A stretch of 64,000 bases of DNA from Hygrophila difformis (lineage: Eukaryota > Streptophyta > Magnoliopsida > Lamiales > Acanthaceae). The stretch is taken from positions 60,009,628-60,073,627 of the forward strand of contig JAOANR010000003.1 in assembly GCA_030278955.1 (NCBI GenBank), read 5' to 3'. Under the pieces are notes generated by a model that saw only the letters and a program-made list of their open reading frames with translations, was not told the origin of the DNA and ran no database searches. Position 1 is the stretch's first letter. Every line of letters starts with the position of its first letter. Of the stretch, positions 45,767 through 56,575 are shown piece after piece. Position numbers and translations under genes: made by a program.

Positions 45767-46928
45767 TATTGATGGAATATTGCTCAGATGCGTCGGAGAA
45801 GAAGACGCTAGAAGGGTAATGGGAGAGGTTCATGAAGGAATATGTGGTGCACATCGGGCAGGAAAGTCGATGAAGTGGAGCATTATTCGGCTGGGATATT
45901 ATTGGCCGAATATGGGTCCTGACTGTGAAAAATATGCAAGAGGATGCACCGAATGTCAAAAGCATGGGCCGATTCAGAAATTACCGGCCGAAGAATTACA
46001 TATAATGATCAAACCATGGCCATTCAGAGGATGGGCCATGGACATCATAGGAAAAGTTCATCCCTCTTCGTCGAAAAGACATGAGTTCGTGCTAGTAGCA
46101 ACAGATTACTTCACAAAATGGGCCGAAGCTCAGGCGTATGTCAGCATTTCACAAGAGGAGGTGATTGAGTTCATTAAGAGACAGTTGATCTATAGATTCG
46201 GGATCCCACAGACGATTTTAACAGATAGAGGAACGGTATTTGTGGGAGAAAAAGTCAAGGCCTTTGCGGACGAGTACGGGATAAAAATTGTACATTCGTC
46301 ACCATATTACCCACAAGGAAATGGACAAGCAGAGGCCACGAACAAACAGCTAATAGGAATCATAAAGAAAATGATTGAAGATCAACCAAGAAAATGGCAC
46401 GAAAAGTTATCTGAAGCACTGTGGGCCTATCGAAACGCCAAAACCTCAGCTACTGGGTTCACACCATTTCGGTTGACTTATGGTATGGATGCAGTATTGC
46501 CAGCCGAAATAACAGTGCCGACTTTGAGAACAAGCCAGGCGGATTCAATGTCAGCCGAACAGTATGATTGTGCAATGAAAGATGAGTTATTGGAGATAAA
46601 TGCCAATCGGGTGCAGGCCTTTGAGAATTTGCAGAAAAATAAAGATATTGTGGCCGATTGGTACAATAAGCGAATTCGTCTTAAGCGATTTGAAGTTGGA
46701 GACTTAGTTTGGAAAGTTATATGGCCGCCAAAGCAGAAGGACGGCCGATTAGGTAAGTGGAGTCCCAATTGGGAGGGACCATTTATTGTTCATACAAGAT
46801 TACCGAATGGAGCGTACATTTTGGTGGACGAAAATGGTGAGCAGATGTCAAATCCAGTTAATGCAAGATACATGAAGAAATATTATCCATCAGTATGGGA
46901 TCAAACATTAAGCGATGCGAAAAAGTAA
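45767..46928 (+). pseudogene. Tat-lineage pol, 3' part (integrase), separated by the nested insertion
   Basis: The frame resumes in phase after the second CGTGC target copy. It carries the integrase zinc finger (HEGICGAH, then CTECQ) and the D, D, E residues in MDIIGK, LTDRGTVF and GQAEATN. The chromodomain-free C-terminus has the usual FEVGDLVWK and KWSPNWEGPF motifs. The stop is at 46926-46928. The open frame reaches upstream into the Athila LTR to an ATG at 45675, but that start is fortuitous. With the upstream part at 23549-25785 it would form a normal-length pol; as arranged here it cannot be made as one protein. Confidence 0.88.
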
Positions 46929-47914
46929 AGATTTTATTGCATGAACGAATAAGTACAAAGAAGGTGCTACTTCGGCCGAAAGCGGCGTCGATAGCCCGAA
47001 ATTACAATATACAAGGGAAACGTCCTGGCCTAAAGCGGCTAGAAAGAGGCAGAGGCAAATGGGATCTGAAGTGGTAGATGGCCAACATTCATTCCCAAGC
47101 CCAGATTCTTCTAGTCGGCGGGAGAAGAGATGGCTGTGCCACGAAAGCCAACTCCCAGACCAGGAAGAAGAAAATTTTAATCTGCTCCAGCAAGGATACC
47201 CCCTTCTTAGCATTGAAGATAGGGACGAAATTCGAGGGGTATGGCCTTCGGAGCTTAGAAAATAATTCGGTCCCATAGAAAGGCGCGATTATTATTCGAC
47301 CGCCCAAGACTTTGGGACCGATATTAGTAAGATTACGACGGGTCACAACAACAAGAGGGGATAGGGCAGAGCCCGAGTATGACCGTCGGAATACATGTTG
47401 AGAAAAGTGTGAGAAGATCCCAATGTATATGAAGATAATGGTGAAAAGATTAGTTGAACTCGCGTTGCATATAAAAGGGGCTTTCGGCTTATAAGTAAAG
47501 GACCAACCCAAGAGCCAACGGGCCAAGGGGGCCAGGGAGGAGAAGGAATTAAAAGCATCGAGGTGTTCATGACTGGTGTTTACTAGATTATGGAACAAGA
47601 AGTGAAGAGGAGTTGGTATTTATAGAGAAGAATGGAGAGATGTCAGTTACAACAAAAAAAGGAAACGTAAAGAGAAAAAGCATTGATTACGGAAGAAACG
47701 TTTCAAGAATCCCAATAAAGCTGCAGAAGATAATATGGTATCAGAAAATATCCTTGGGAACAGGGAAGAAACAGGCGAAATAAGTCCGCAAAAAGACAAA
47801 CATTTTATAATGGGCCGATTAAGTATACAGAGCGAATCGGCCGAAATGAAAGCCAAGAGTACAGTAAAGGGGGAATATTATTACATCCAAAAAAGAAAAT
47901 AACAACAACAAAGT
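46929..47914. other. Region between the convergent pol and antisense gene
   Basis: It lies between the pol stop (plus) and the antisense gene stop (minus), so it should contain both 3' ends. A 169-aa minus-strand frame at 47089-47598 has no recognisable domain and I do not call it. Confidence 0.5.
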
Positions 47915-50900
47915 TCAATCCCCACTCAAATCATAAGCAATGTCTTCACCGAAGTCACTGGTAAGAGGAGCGGCCGAAGTACTAGTAGAAGTTGGGTCCA
48001 ATACCGATTGAAACTCCCGATACGATCGAGCTTCAGCTTCGGCCGAAACCAGAGGATCATCGGGTTGAGACGAGAAAAGCTTGTCGGTAGTGTCTTCGAA
48101 AGAATCACGTGGAGCATCTAAGAAGAGAAATTAAAAGAAAAGGAAGACATAATCATCGAATATCGTCAGGATCAAAAGAACAAATTAAATATTACCAGAA
48201 TTCTTCGGATTATCCCCTGAAGGAGGATTGATAAGAAGGTTATCAGAAGACATTGAAGTATTTGGCGCCGAAGGAAGTTGAACCGCGACAGCACGAATCC
48301 GATCAAGCGCCTTCTGAGTGTCTGACCACAAGTCGCGGAAAACATTAAGGACGGTATCACTGAAGGATAACCTCAAAGCAAGGTAGTCTGTTGTCTCTTT
48401 AAGACTAGCAAGTTTGTCCCGCGGGGCTTGAGCAGATTTGTGGAGCTCCTTTATAAGTCCTTGCAAGTGAGCCGATTCTTGGTCAACTTCGGCTAAGGCA
48501 TTCTTCACACCTTGTGCCTCATGTTGAAGACGGCTGATTTCATAGTCAATGGCGGAAAGACGATTCAAGTAATTGGATCTGAGGCCATCATTGGCCGACA
48601 ATTGACTCATATAAGAATGATAATCAGAAGCATGCTTGTCAAATTCCTCCCTGTGAAGGGTAAGGGAAGTATGTTCATCTTCAAGGGTTTTGCGAAAAAC
48701 CAAGAGACTGGGAAGCTCCATGTCTATCCGTAATAGACAGGTGAACATTGCATCAACGACTTTGGACAAGCCAGAGACCAGAAGATCTTGAGGAAAAGCC
48801 CGCTTGATATGAGAGATAAGCAATAGGATGGGCCTGGTCTGAACAGAGAAGGCGTTGGGTGGTTCAGAAATCAAGAGATCAAGCTTATCCAAGCAGGCTT
48901 TAAAAGAATGAGGAAGTTCCGACGAAGAAGAAACAAATGAAAGGGAAAAGAAATCATCTAGAACAGCCTTATCCGGGAAAGGTGAAGGAGGATTAACATT
49001 GCCAACGGCCAATTCTCCCAGCCGAGTGTGTACGGGGGAGGGGTTAGGAATAGAGGCAATAGAAGGAGAGGGAAGAGCTACGGCTAGAGAAGTAGTCGAA
49101 ATGGGAACAGCCGAACCAGTGTTGCCACCCTCAGGCGTGCGAGAAGTCAATCCCAGCCCCATATCGGCCGAAGGAACGGGAGTGGTACTTGAAGTGATAG
49201 CCGGGTCCTCATCAATAGGGTCAAGGGCCGTAGATGAGGGATTAGGTGATTCGGAAGGGCCGGAAGAGACGGTAACTCGAGGAGCCTAGAGAAAAGAAGA
49301 GGGAGACAAATATTAAAAGGAAGATGGTGAGGAAAAAAAAATAAATATAGAAGAAAAGAACGGCAAGAGACCTGATCAGCAGACGAGGCCGAACCCGGAA
49401 GAGGCGAACGGGCCGAACGTCGCAGCGTCTTGGGTGCCGGTTCTTTTTTCGACTTTCCTGATCCAGAAGTAGCACGTTTGCGTTTTCCGGAAGTAGCAGG
49501 AGCAGACGAAATACGCGGATGAGGGGGAAGAGAGGAAACATCATCCAAAGCAGCCCCTGCAAAGCGAAAGAAAGAGGGGAAATTTGAGAAAAATATACGA
49601 TACACAACAAAAAGAAAGCCGAAAGACTTACTAAGTAAAGGAAGTAGAGGGTCATCCTCTTGAGAAGAGCAGGAGTAATCAGGGGCTGAACCAACAACTG
49701 AAAACATCATAATACCTGGAAAGCCGCGAGAAACAAGGAGGCTCTGCAAGTTAGTGCCAAAATTAGCATAAGAAAGAGCTTTTTCCCACCAGGTATCGAA
49801 ACGCTCAGTTGAAAGACCAGGGCGGACGTCGAAGGAACGAACTTCAAAGTTACAAATCCGGAGGGCCCAAATACGACAGAGATTTCGGCTGTTCTCAGAG
49901 CCGAATCCTTTGAAGGATTTACTGTATCTATTCGGGTCCCCATAGAGAGGAACAACCACATCCTGAACAAAGCCGAATTGACGGCTAACTAAGTGAGGAT
50001 TGTAAACCTCCGAAGGGATAGAATGGTCAGGGGGGACGAACAACGAACAGTTGAAAATGTGACGAGGAATGATACAAGCATTCCAGACTTGAGCGAACGC
50101 CTTTGGAAGGGGTCTACCGAAAGGGGGAGTATTGATAGCCGAAACCCAACTATCCGGAGTGCCAGAATACAGGTGGCAGGAAGAAGGACCAAGTGGGGAT
50201 CGGCTCATGAAATAGTAGATCCATTGTTCAGAGCGCATTTCGGGAAACCGAACCCCGAGAAGATCGTTGGCGGAAGGATGGGTAGTCTCGAAGGGTTGAG
50301 TTTCAAAAAGGGAAATATCCCTGAAATGCCATACCAACCAGAGGTGAAGGAACCAAAGAGGACCATGAGACCGGCTAGAGTGGCCGTCAGCCCATCCATG
50401 AACCAAGGAAGACATGCCAGAATATAGATGCGCCAAGAAATAGTCGGCGAGAGGCAAATGATTCTTTTTCATAAGGGCCTTGGCCAGAGGGAAGGTCTCA
50501 AGAATAACATTCTTGGCAGGGGCGCACCAAAAGAATCGGCTGAGGAAATGCATCATAAAAGCCACAGATTCATCCTCAGAGAATTCGGCCTTATCCTCAC
50601 GATACTTGCTAATCCATGAAGCAAAGGTAAGCCCAGAAACAAAGCCGGTGTTCTTCGTATTAGGCTTGTCGGAGTCAGTAACCCCTAAGACAGGCTTTCC
50701 AAGAGAGGGCAAGTCCAGAAGAAGCTTAACATCCTCGATGGTTGGAGTCATCATACCCCATGGGAAGCAGAAGCAGTTGATGGATGAATTCCAGAAGCAA
50801 AGGAGGGCCTGAATATAATTGTAAGTAGTAGGAAAGGGTTGAGTACTCAGCTTAATCAGGTGAATAATGCCAGAGTTAGTCCAACCTAATCCGCAATGAG

Positions 50901-51177
50901 GAAGGGCCCTGTCGTACCAAGCAACATGTTCCTGGGTCACCAACGGCCAAGTGCTGAGAGGGCCGAAAAGCTTGACAGAGAAATAGTCCGAAAACAAGGG
51001 GATCGTCTTCGATTCCCCAAAGAGAACAGAAGCAGAAATCGTGGCCTCGGCTGAAGTCGCAAGAGGCCCAAGGGTAACGAGGTCATCATCAATAAGACGG
51101 AGCGAAGAAGTTTCAGTTAGGGAATCTTCAACATCTTTGATTTTTTGAGAGGAAGGGGAAAGAGTCGGTTGCGCCAT
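47915..51177 (-). CDS. Antisense plant-mobile-domain gene of the Tat-lineage element (four exons)
   Basis: Exons 51177-49632, 49556-49372, 49285-48196 and 48117-47915. Donors are A|GTAAGTC, CAG|GTCTCT and G|GTAATA; acceptors are TTTGCAG, TCTCTAG and TTCTTAG. All phases close, giving 3024 nt and 1007 aa. The first intron is only 75 nt and in frame, so it could be retained. The N-terminal half (about 50-450) has the plant mobile domain pattern (HCGLGWTNSGIIHLIKLSTQ, FCFPWGMMTPTIEDVKLLLDL). A basic Ser/Lys linker follows (GKRKRATSGSGKSKKEPA), then a coiled-coil region (ISRLQHEAQGVKNALAEVDQ) and an acidic tail. Plant mobile domains occur in several transposons and in MAIN/MAIL host proteins. Antisense frames of this kind are known in Tat-group elements; their role is not established. 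It runs convergent to pol. Confidence 0.82.
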
Positions 51178-51241
51178 CGATAAAGAGGAAAAAAGGGCGA
51201 GAAGACGAAGGGAGAGTGAGTAAGCAGGGAAGAGGAAAATG

Positions 51242-51250
51242 GTTATAAAA
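51242..51250 (-). promoter_or_regulatory. Candidate TATA box of the antisense gene
   Basis: The minus strand reads TTTTTATAACC about 70 bp upstream of the ATG at 51177. This stretch is internal to the element and not in the LTR, so the antisense gene would have its own promoter. Confidence 0.4.
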
Positions 51251-51374
51251 ACAAAGTAGGGGCAAACGAAAAGGCGTAGAAGAACGTGACCGGATATTAA
51301 GGAGGAGTTAGCGCACGAAGAGGAAGAGAGAGAGAGAAGTTACTTGGGCTCCTTCGCATGGAAGCAATTCGCCC

Positions 51375-51390
51375 AAGTAAGGAGGGCATC
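51375..51390 (+). other. Polypurine tract of the Tat-lineage element
   Basis: AAGTAAGGAGGGCATC directly precedes the 3' LTR at 51391. Confidence 0.65.
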
Positions 51391-52050
51391 TGTTGGGGCC
51401 ATATGGAATAATGGGCCGCGAAAGAACTATTGGGCCATAAGACATGGGCCGGAAGAAAGAGGAAGTCCAAAAAGAAGGTGGGCTCAAGATTGGTAAGGCC
51501 GAAAGCACATAGTAAACCGAAGGAAGGAAATCGAAGTTGATAAAGATTTCGGCCGAAATGGGAAGAAATAGCCGAAACCAAAACAACCGAATTGAAGAGA
51601 GAAAGAATTCGGCTCAGAAGAGTTAGCCGGAGAGCGGTTATTCCAGCTCCGGCTATAAATAGGGGTCGACGCATTCAAAATCAGAGAGATCAATCCAACC
51701 CCCAAATTACTTTTATCAATTTTAATTCCTTGTTATCTTTACTGCTTTCTTTACAGCTTTCCTTTACAGCTTTCCTTAGAATCTAGCCTAGTTTGTAGCG
51801 GTTACCATTTCCAAATCCACCGTTGCTCCTCAGCAGCTGGTAGTTTGGCTCTCTGTTTTTGGTGAATTCCGCCGTTGTTTCTTAACAACAGGCAGATTCT
51901 CCGTTGTATCGAGTTATTGTTGATCAATTCAAGGAAGATTCATTCAATTGTGGGCTCATTATTGTTAATCCGAACCCGTAATCGGTTTGATCCTTTTCCG
52001 ATAGCCTCCCTTGAGGAGAAAAAGGTCCTTGGCTACACCAGAGCCAAACA
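51391..52050 (+). repeat. 3' LTR of the Tat-lineage element
   Basis: 660 bp, one visible difference from the 5' LTR. It is followed by the target duplication ATTAC at 52051-52055. Confidence 0.95.
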
Positions 52051-52055
52051 ATTAC

Positions 52056-52580
52056 CTTTGCTACACAAATTACAGAGCTTGTTTTACAGTTAATTATAAA
52101 AACGTTATAGAAGTATTAGTTAAATAAGTTATTTTTAGATTAAATAGTTGTTTTGATACGAAATAATATTACTGAAATAAATTGAAATTCATAATACTAT
52201 TAGGCGCAATGAATTCAAAATGAGTTGATTGAATATTATTTTAAGCTATTTTATCTATTTAAAAAAATGACTCTAAAATGTATAGTTTCAAAATAGTTAT
52301 TTTAAAAACGAGAATTATGGCCTGAAATAGAAAATAAAACATGTCTGCAGATAATAGCCCTTTAAATAAGTTGGTCATACCACATTTTTTTTTGGAAGGG
52401 AGTTGGTCATACCATATTTTAAACTAATACTGTAAATAATTAATTACAAAAAACAATAAACAATTTTTAATATCAACTGTAAAAAAACTGTAATTTTTTT
52501 TGTTGAACAACCTATATAGGTTAGGAAAGGGGTGGTGGGCATGCCGTAGAAAATTTAATTGATTTAAGTGAGGGATGTGT
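52056..52580. other. AT-rich intergenic DNA, no gene seen
   Basis: Flank of the Tat element. A short tandem duplication containing GTTGGTCATACCA occurs at about 52370-52420. No gene. Confidence 0.5.
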
Positions 52581-52588
52581 GGTTTTAT

Positions 52589-53210
52589 CAAGGTTATTAA
52601 AATCTAGATCTAAATTTTAAGATCCTACGATCCCACAAAGCCAAAACGATCAGGATCAGTATGATATCTAAATTATGATGAGATCTGAATAAGATCTATA
52701 GGATCTATACAAGATCTTATTCAAATCTATGAATTTTTGTTTGCATCTCTATCTTCCTGGCATCCCCTTCATCTTCCTCTTCCAACAGTCACTGTTGTAT
52801 CTCCTTCATATTCTTGTTGTTGCCGTTGCCGTCGTATCCCCTTCTCTTTGCCAATATTACCCCTTCCATCACCCCCTGCTGATGGAGATCTTAGTCCTAA
52901 ACCCCATGCCCAGATGGATGATGATGAATCCAATGAGACAGTGGTTGAGACTGACGAAAATGAGAAAAATTCTAATGACAAATCTAACTCAGCTCAAGCA
53001 CAATGTCTTAAATGCTCAATTATTGTCCTTTTTTTTGCTAAACAAATTATTGTCTATTGATATTGGTTATTGTAATTTGCTAATATGCAATATGAATAAA
53101 AAAATTTTGTCTTAATTTCATAGGATCTTAGGATCTGAATTCGACCCTACAATTCCGATCTTATAAAGAGAAAAACGATCCTACATAAGATTTAGATTTT
53201 GATAACCTTG
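52589..53210. mobile_element. Non-autonomous hAT-type element, copy 2
   Basis: 622 bp. Terminal inverted repeats CAAGGTTATTAAAATCTAG and CAAGGTTATCAAAATCTAA. Perfect 8-bp target duplication GGTTTTAT at 52581-52588 and 53211-53218, the hAT signature. Internal sequence matches 12794-13549, including the MDDDESNETVVETDE frame. No transposase. Confidence 0.88.
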
Positions 53211-53218
53211 GGTTTTAT

Positions 53219-53663
53219 CATTTAAATAAACAATGTCTCAAAACTAGAACTATTTTTGGGAGAAATATTGCCTTAAAAAATTCCTTTGGTTCATAAAATA
53301 AATATAGTTTTATACATTTAAATAAATTTAGCAACTCTAAATAAAATATTATTGCTTCACCAAAAAAATAATAATAATAATAATAATAATATTTTCGTCG
53401 CAAGAGGTTGGTCCAAATTGGGGTATTGACTGTGCGCCCCTTTCTTGAATTGTTTAGTGTTTACATTTGTTTATGAAAAGGTCAGAACTCAGAATTGGAA
53501 CGAACCCCTTATTACAATGGAAATATTTATTTACACACGGGGGGCTTCTGAATATGTCAAGTTCTGTCTGGTGCTCAATTCTTCGAAATATAATTAAAAT
53601 TAATTAAACGAAGCAAAAAGGGCAAACCTAACTACCAGAATTAACTGTGTAGTGGAAAAATAT
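53219..53663. other. Intergenic DNA with an (AAT)n stretch
   Basis: No gene. An ATA/AAT simple repeat lies at about 53367-53391. Confidence 0.5.
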
Positions 53664-53665
53664 TA

Positions 53666-53855
53666 CTCCCTCCGTCCCACCCCAAGTGTCCTGTTACTGT
53701 TGGGCACGGAAATTAAGGTAGAGTTGGTTTGTGAGTATATGGTGGGATCCACATAGTTGTTTGAGGGGAAAATTATTTCTATTTATAGAAAGAAGACATT
53801 TGTAATGGGACATCCAAAAATAGTAAGTAGGACATTTGGAATGGGACGGAGGGAG
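53666..53855. mobile_element. Stowaway-like MITE (190 bp)
   Basis: Ends CTCCCTCCGTCCCACCCCAA and, inverted, CTCCCTCCGTCCCATTCCAA, with TA flanks at 53664-53665 and 53856-53857. The same family in inverted, diverged form lies at 56393-56573. Confidence 0.88.
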
Positions 53856-54245
53856 TAATATAGATAATACGCCAAGTTATATAATGACCAGATGGAAAAA
53901 AAAAATGGAAATCGTTTGGGTGCTGGCGGCTTGTAGGTACTGGTACATTCAAAAGTGATGGGTATGTGTATATGAAATGACGTATGAGTATCAAAAAGTG
54001 GTGGATGGAGGTTATGAACCAAACAAAAACTAATGAAAAAACAAACTACCGCCTACACATCACTTTATAAGGCTTATATATCACTTTACAAAAGGCTATA
54101 CATCATTTTTAGCGCTGTCTGCACTTGCTGGCAATAGTTATGCCATTACAGAAATCGGATTGGAAAAAAAGTCATTCCCCGTGCTATTGTAGTCATTAAT
54201 TATAATCCGCAGTTCAGAAATTATTATCACATTAATTAATAACAT

Positions 54246-54361
54246 TGACAAATACTAATGCACGTACCTATCTTTTACATTTTTTTTAGTGATTTTCCAA
54301 ACAATAAATTTTTCCCAGATTGACAAATAGTCAAATACTAATGCACAGTACCTATCTTTTC
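54246..54361. repeat. Tandem duplication, second copy interrupted by a hAT element
   Basis: The unit GACAAATACTAATGCAC...ACCTATCTTTT...TTTTTTAGTGATTTTCCAAACAATA occurs at about 54246-54307. It starts again at about 54332, is cut at 54361, and resumes at 54976-55006. Unit length is about 62-85 bp, with small differences. Confidence 0.7.
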
Positions 54362-54967
54362 TAGGGCTGGGGAAAAATACCGAATATACCGCATACCGCA
54401 CATACCGTATCGGAAAAATACCGAGAATACCGAAATTTTCGGTATACCGTAATTTTTGGCGGTATCATACCGTACCGCAAGATTTCGGTACGGTAACGGT
54501 ATAAATTTTTTGATACCGCGGTATACCGTTACCGTACCGAACTTCGGTATATACCGCGGTATCGGTATATTGGTATATACCGATTGTTCGGTATGTCGGT
54601 ATATACCGTGATACCGTTATATACCGTAATACCGTTATGCTGGTATGTAGCGAAGGTTCGGTATGTCGGTATATACTGCAATACCGGTATGTCGGTATGT
54701 AGCAAATGTTCGGTATGTCGGTATATACCGCGATACCGGTATGTCGGTATGTACCGAATGTTCGGTATAGCGGTATATACCGAACTTACCGAAATGTCGG
54801 TATGGCAACGGTATGAAAATATTTCATACCGAAACTTTCGGTATACCGAAGATCGGTATACTGAAAGGTTCGGTACGGTAACGGTACGAAAATTTTCATA
54901 CCGTAAAGTTCGGTACGGTATACGGTACAGCGAAATTTGTACGGTATACCGTACCGACCCACCCCTA
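54362..54967. mobile_element. hAT-type MITE rich in GGTATACC palindromes
   Basis: 606 bp with ends TAGGGCTGGGG and, inverted, TAGGGGTGGGT. Perfect 8-bp duplication ATCTTTTC at 54354-54361 and 54968-54975. The interior is almost wholly CGGTATACCG/GGTATGTCGGTAT repeats in both orientations. The protein frames seen across it are by-products of the repeat. Confidence 0.88.
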
Positions 54968-55007
54968 ATCTTTTCAAATTTTTTTTAGTGATTTTCCAAA
55001 CAATAAT

Positions 55008-55170
55008 CTTTTTTTAGAGCCCTTACAACCAAGAAAATGGTGGTGAAAGTCAATGTCACACAAATTACAAATGGATAAAAGGAATAGATAGGAGCCGGGT
55101 GGGGAATTGAACCCTCAACTTTTAGGTTGGGAGTCGGGGGACTTAACCACTGTGATAAGTCATCATTCCC
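55008..55170 (-). mobile_element. tRNA-derived SINE
   Basis: On the minus strand the 163-bp element carries an A-box-like CACAGTGGTTAAG and a B box GGGTTCAATTCC about 35 bp later. It ends in GGGCTCTAAAAAAAG. The 13-bp duplication TCCAAACAATAAT flanks it at 54995-55007 and 55171-55183. Box order and tail place the 5' end at the right. Confidence 0.85.
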
Positions 55171-55183
55171 TCCAAACAATAAT

Positions 55184-55819
55184 TGAAAAGTAAAGTAACA
55201 TTTTTTTTCCCCGAACAGCCTATAAAGTACCAAATTATTAAATCAGTATTATAACATTAATCTATATTAGTTACTTAAAGTTTGTTGTTGAATTCGCGTA
55301 ACGATATTGTTGAAATTAAATTTAACGGTGCCCCACCCTACTTTTAACAATGGTCCAGCATGTTGGCATACTATGTCTTGTGACTGCCGTCCCACTCATT
55401 AGGATTGAATTTTATTTTTGTTTTCTACTTTTTTCAGGCTTATCCCATTTTTTTCGCTTGGTTGTTTTCCAGCTTTTAATTTTCTTGTGGATCATGAGCA
55501 AAAGATGGAAAGTAGGATTTCACCTCAAAAATTCAATGGGCAAATTATATTGGGAAAAAAAATATTAATAGTAATAATAGTAACAATCAATGGGCAAATA
55601 GTACACTTTTCATTAATGGTCAAGTGGTCATCTTTTTACAAAACAGGGACATAAATAACTGAGAAGAAATCAGATGAGGCCCCGTTTGGGGATTTAAAAA
55701 GCTGGAAACGTTTGTCAATTTGCAAAACTAGGTCCACTTTATGAACACAATTTGTCTCATTTCTCCCTCCCTTTTGTACTTCTTTCATTTAATTACTCTT
55801 AATATTATGTTTTGACATT
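55184..55819. other. Intergenic DNA, no gene seen
   Basis: AT-rich, no supportable frame or repeat boundary. Confidence 0.5.
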
Positions 55820-55827
55820 ATAGTATT

Positions 55828-56378
55828 CATTGTTTTAATATCCCGAAATTTCCGAAATTTCGACCGAAAGGGACATCCCGAAGCGAAATTTCACATGTAA
55901 TATTTTTTTGCAAAATTTCCATCGAAATTTCGCCCGAAATCCGAAATTTGACCGATATTTTCTGATATTTCCCAAATTTTTTTTAAAAAAATATTTTTTT
56001 CTAAATTTTTAAAATATATTTTTTAAAAAAAATTAAAAATTAAAAATTAAAAATTATGTTTCAACCCATATTGATGATGTCATCCAATTAAGTTGTTTAT
56101 CAATTTTAAGTTTCTTATCAATAAACATAGTGCATGATATCAGTAATACTATTCGCATATTATATTATTAAATGAGTATTGTCAGCAACTTAGCATATTA
56201 CTAATTTATATAGCAACAGAGATGAGGAATTTTGAAATATCTTCATTTCCATCATCTCAGAAACTCGAATTAGTTTCTTCAAAAAATTACAAATATTTCC
56301 GAAATTTCAAATATCTTCGAAAATTTACTTAAATTTATATGACCGATATAGATACCGAAACCGATATTTAAAACCTTG
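55828..56378. mobile_element. hAT-type non-autonomous element with GAAATTTCG repeats
   Basis: 551 bp. The right end, inverted, reads CAAGGTTTTAAATATCGG; the left end CATTGTTTTAATATCCCG is its diverged partner. Perfect 8-bp duplication ATAGTATT at 55820-55827 and 56379-56386. Subterminal CCGAAATTTC words repeat in both orientations. No transposase. Confidence 0.85.
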
Positions 56379-56392
56379 ATAGTATTATAATA

Positions 56393-56573
56393 AACCTCTA
56401 TCCCAACTGAATGTCTTACTTATTATTTTTGGATGTTCCCTCATAAATGTCTTCTTTCTATAAATAGATATTTTCCTATCTAACAACTATGTAGATTCCA
56501 TCGTATACTCACAAATCAATTTTATCTTAATTCTCGTGCCCAACAGTAACAAGACATATACTAAGGGAGCGAG
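56393..56573. mobile_element. Stowaway-like MITE, inverted relative of 53666-53855
   Basis: TA flanks at 56391-56392 and 56574-56575. Read on the minus strand it follows the MITE at 53666-53855 through its whole length (GTTACTGTTGGGCACG, TATTTATAGAAAGAAGACAT), with scattered changes including degraded termini. Confidence 0.75.
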
Positions 56574-56575
56574 TA

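Larger units (their letters stand above)
19500..52050 (+). mobile_element. Ty3/gypsy LTR retrotransposon, Tat lineage, split by a nested Athila-type element
   Basis: The outer element spans 32.6 kb, of which about 12.6 kb is its own. Its target duplication is ATTAC (19495-19499 and 52051-52055), and its LTRs are 660 bp with TG...CA ends. Order: LTR, PBS, gag-pro, pol (RT, RNase H, second RNase H, integrase), antisense four-exon plant mobile domain gene, polypurine tract, LTR. The second, archaeal-type RNase H and the extra antisense gene are hallmarks of the Tat group (relatives of Retand and Ogre). Pol is interrupted at 25785 by the element 25786-45761; otherwise the frames are open. I see one base difference between LTRs (20065 against 51956). 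Confidence 0.92.

Noticed and set aside
47089..47598. 169-aa minus-strand frame after the antisense gene
   Set aside because: No recognisable domain; it lies in the convergent 3' region and has no splice link that I can support.
54584..54988. 134-aa frame rich in Tyr, Val and Arg
   Set aside because: It is a translation of the GGTATACC repeat of the hAT-type MITE.
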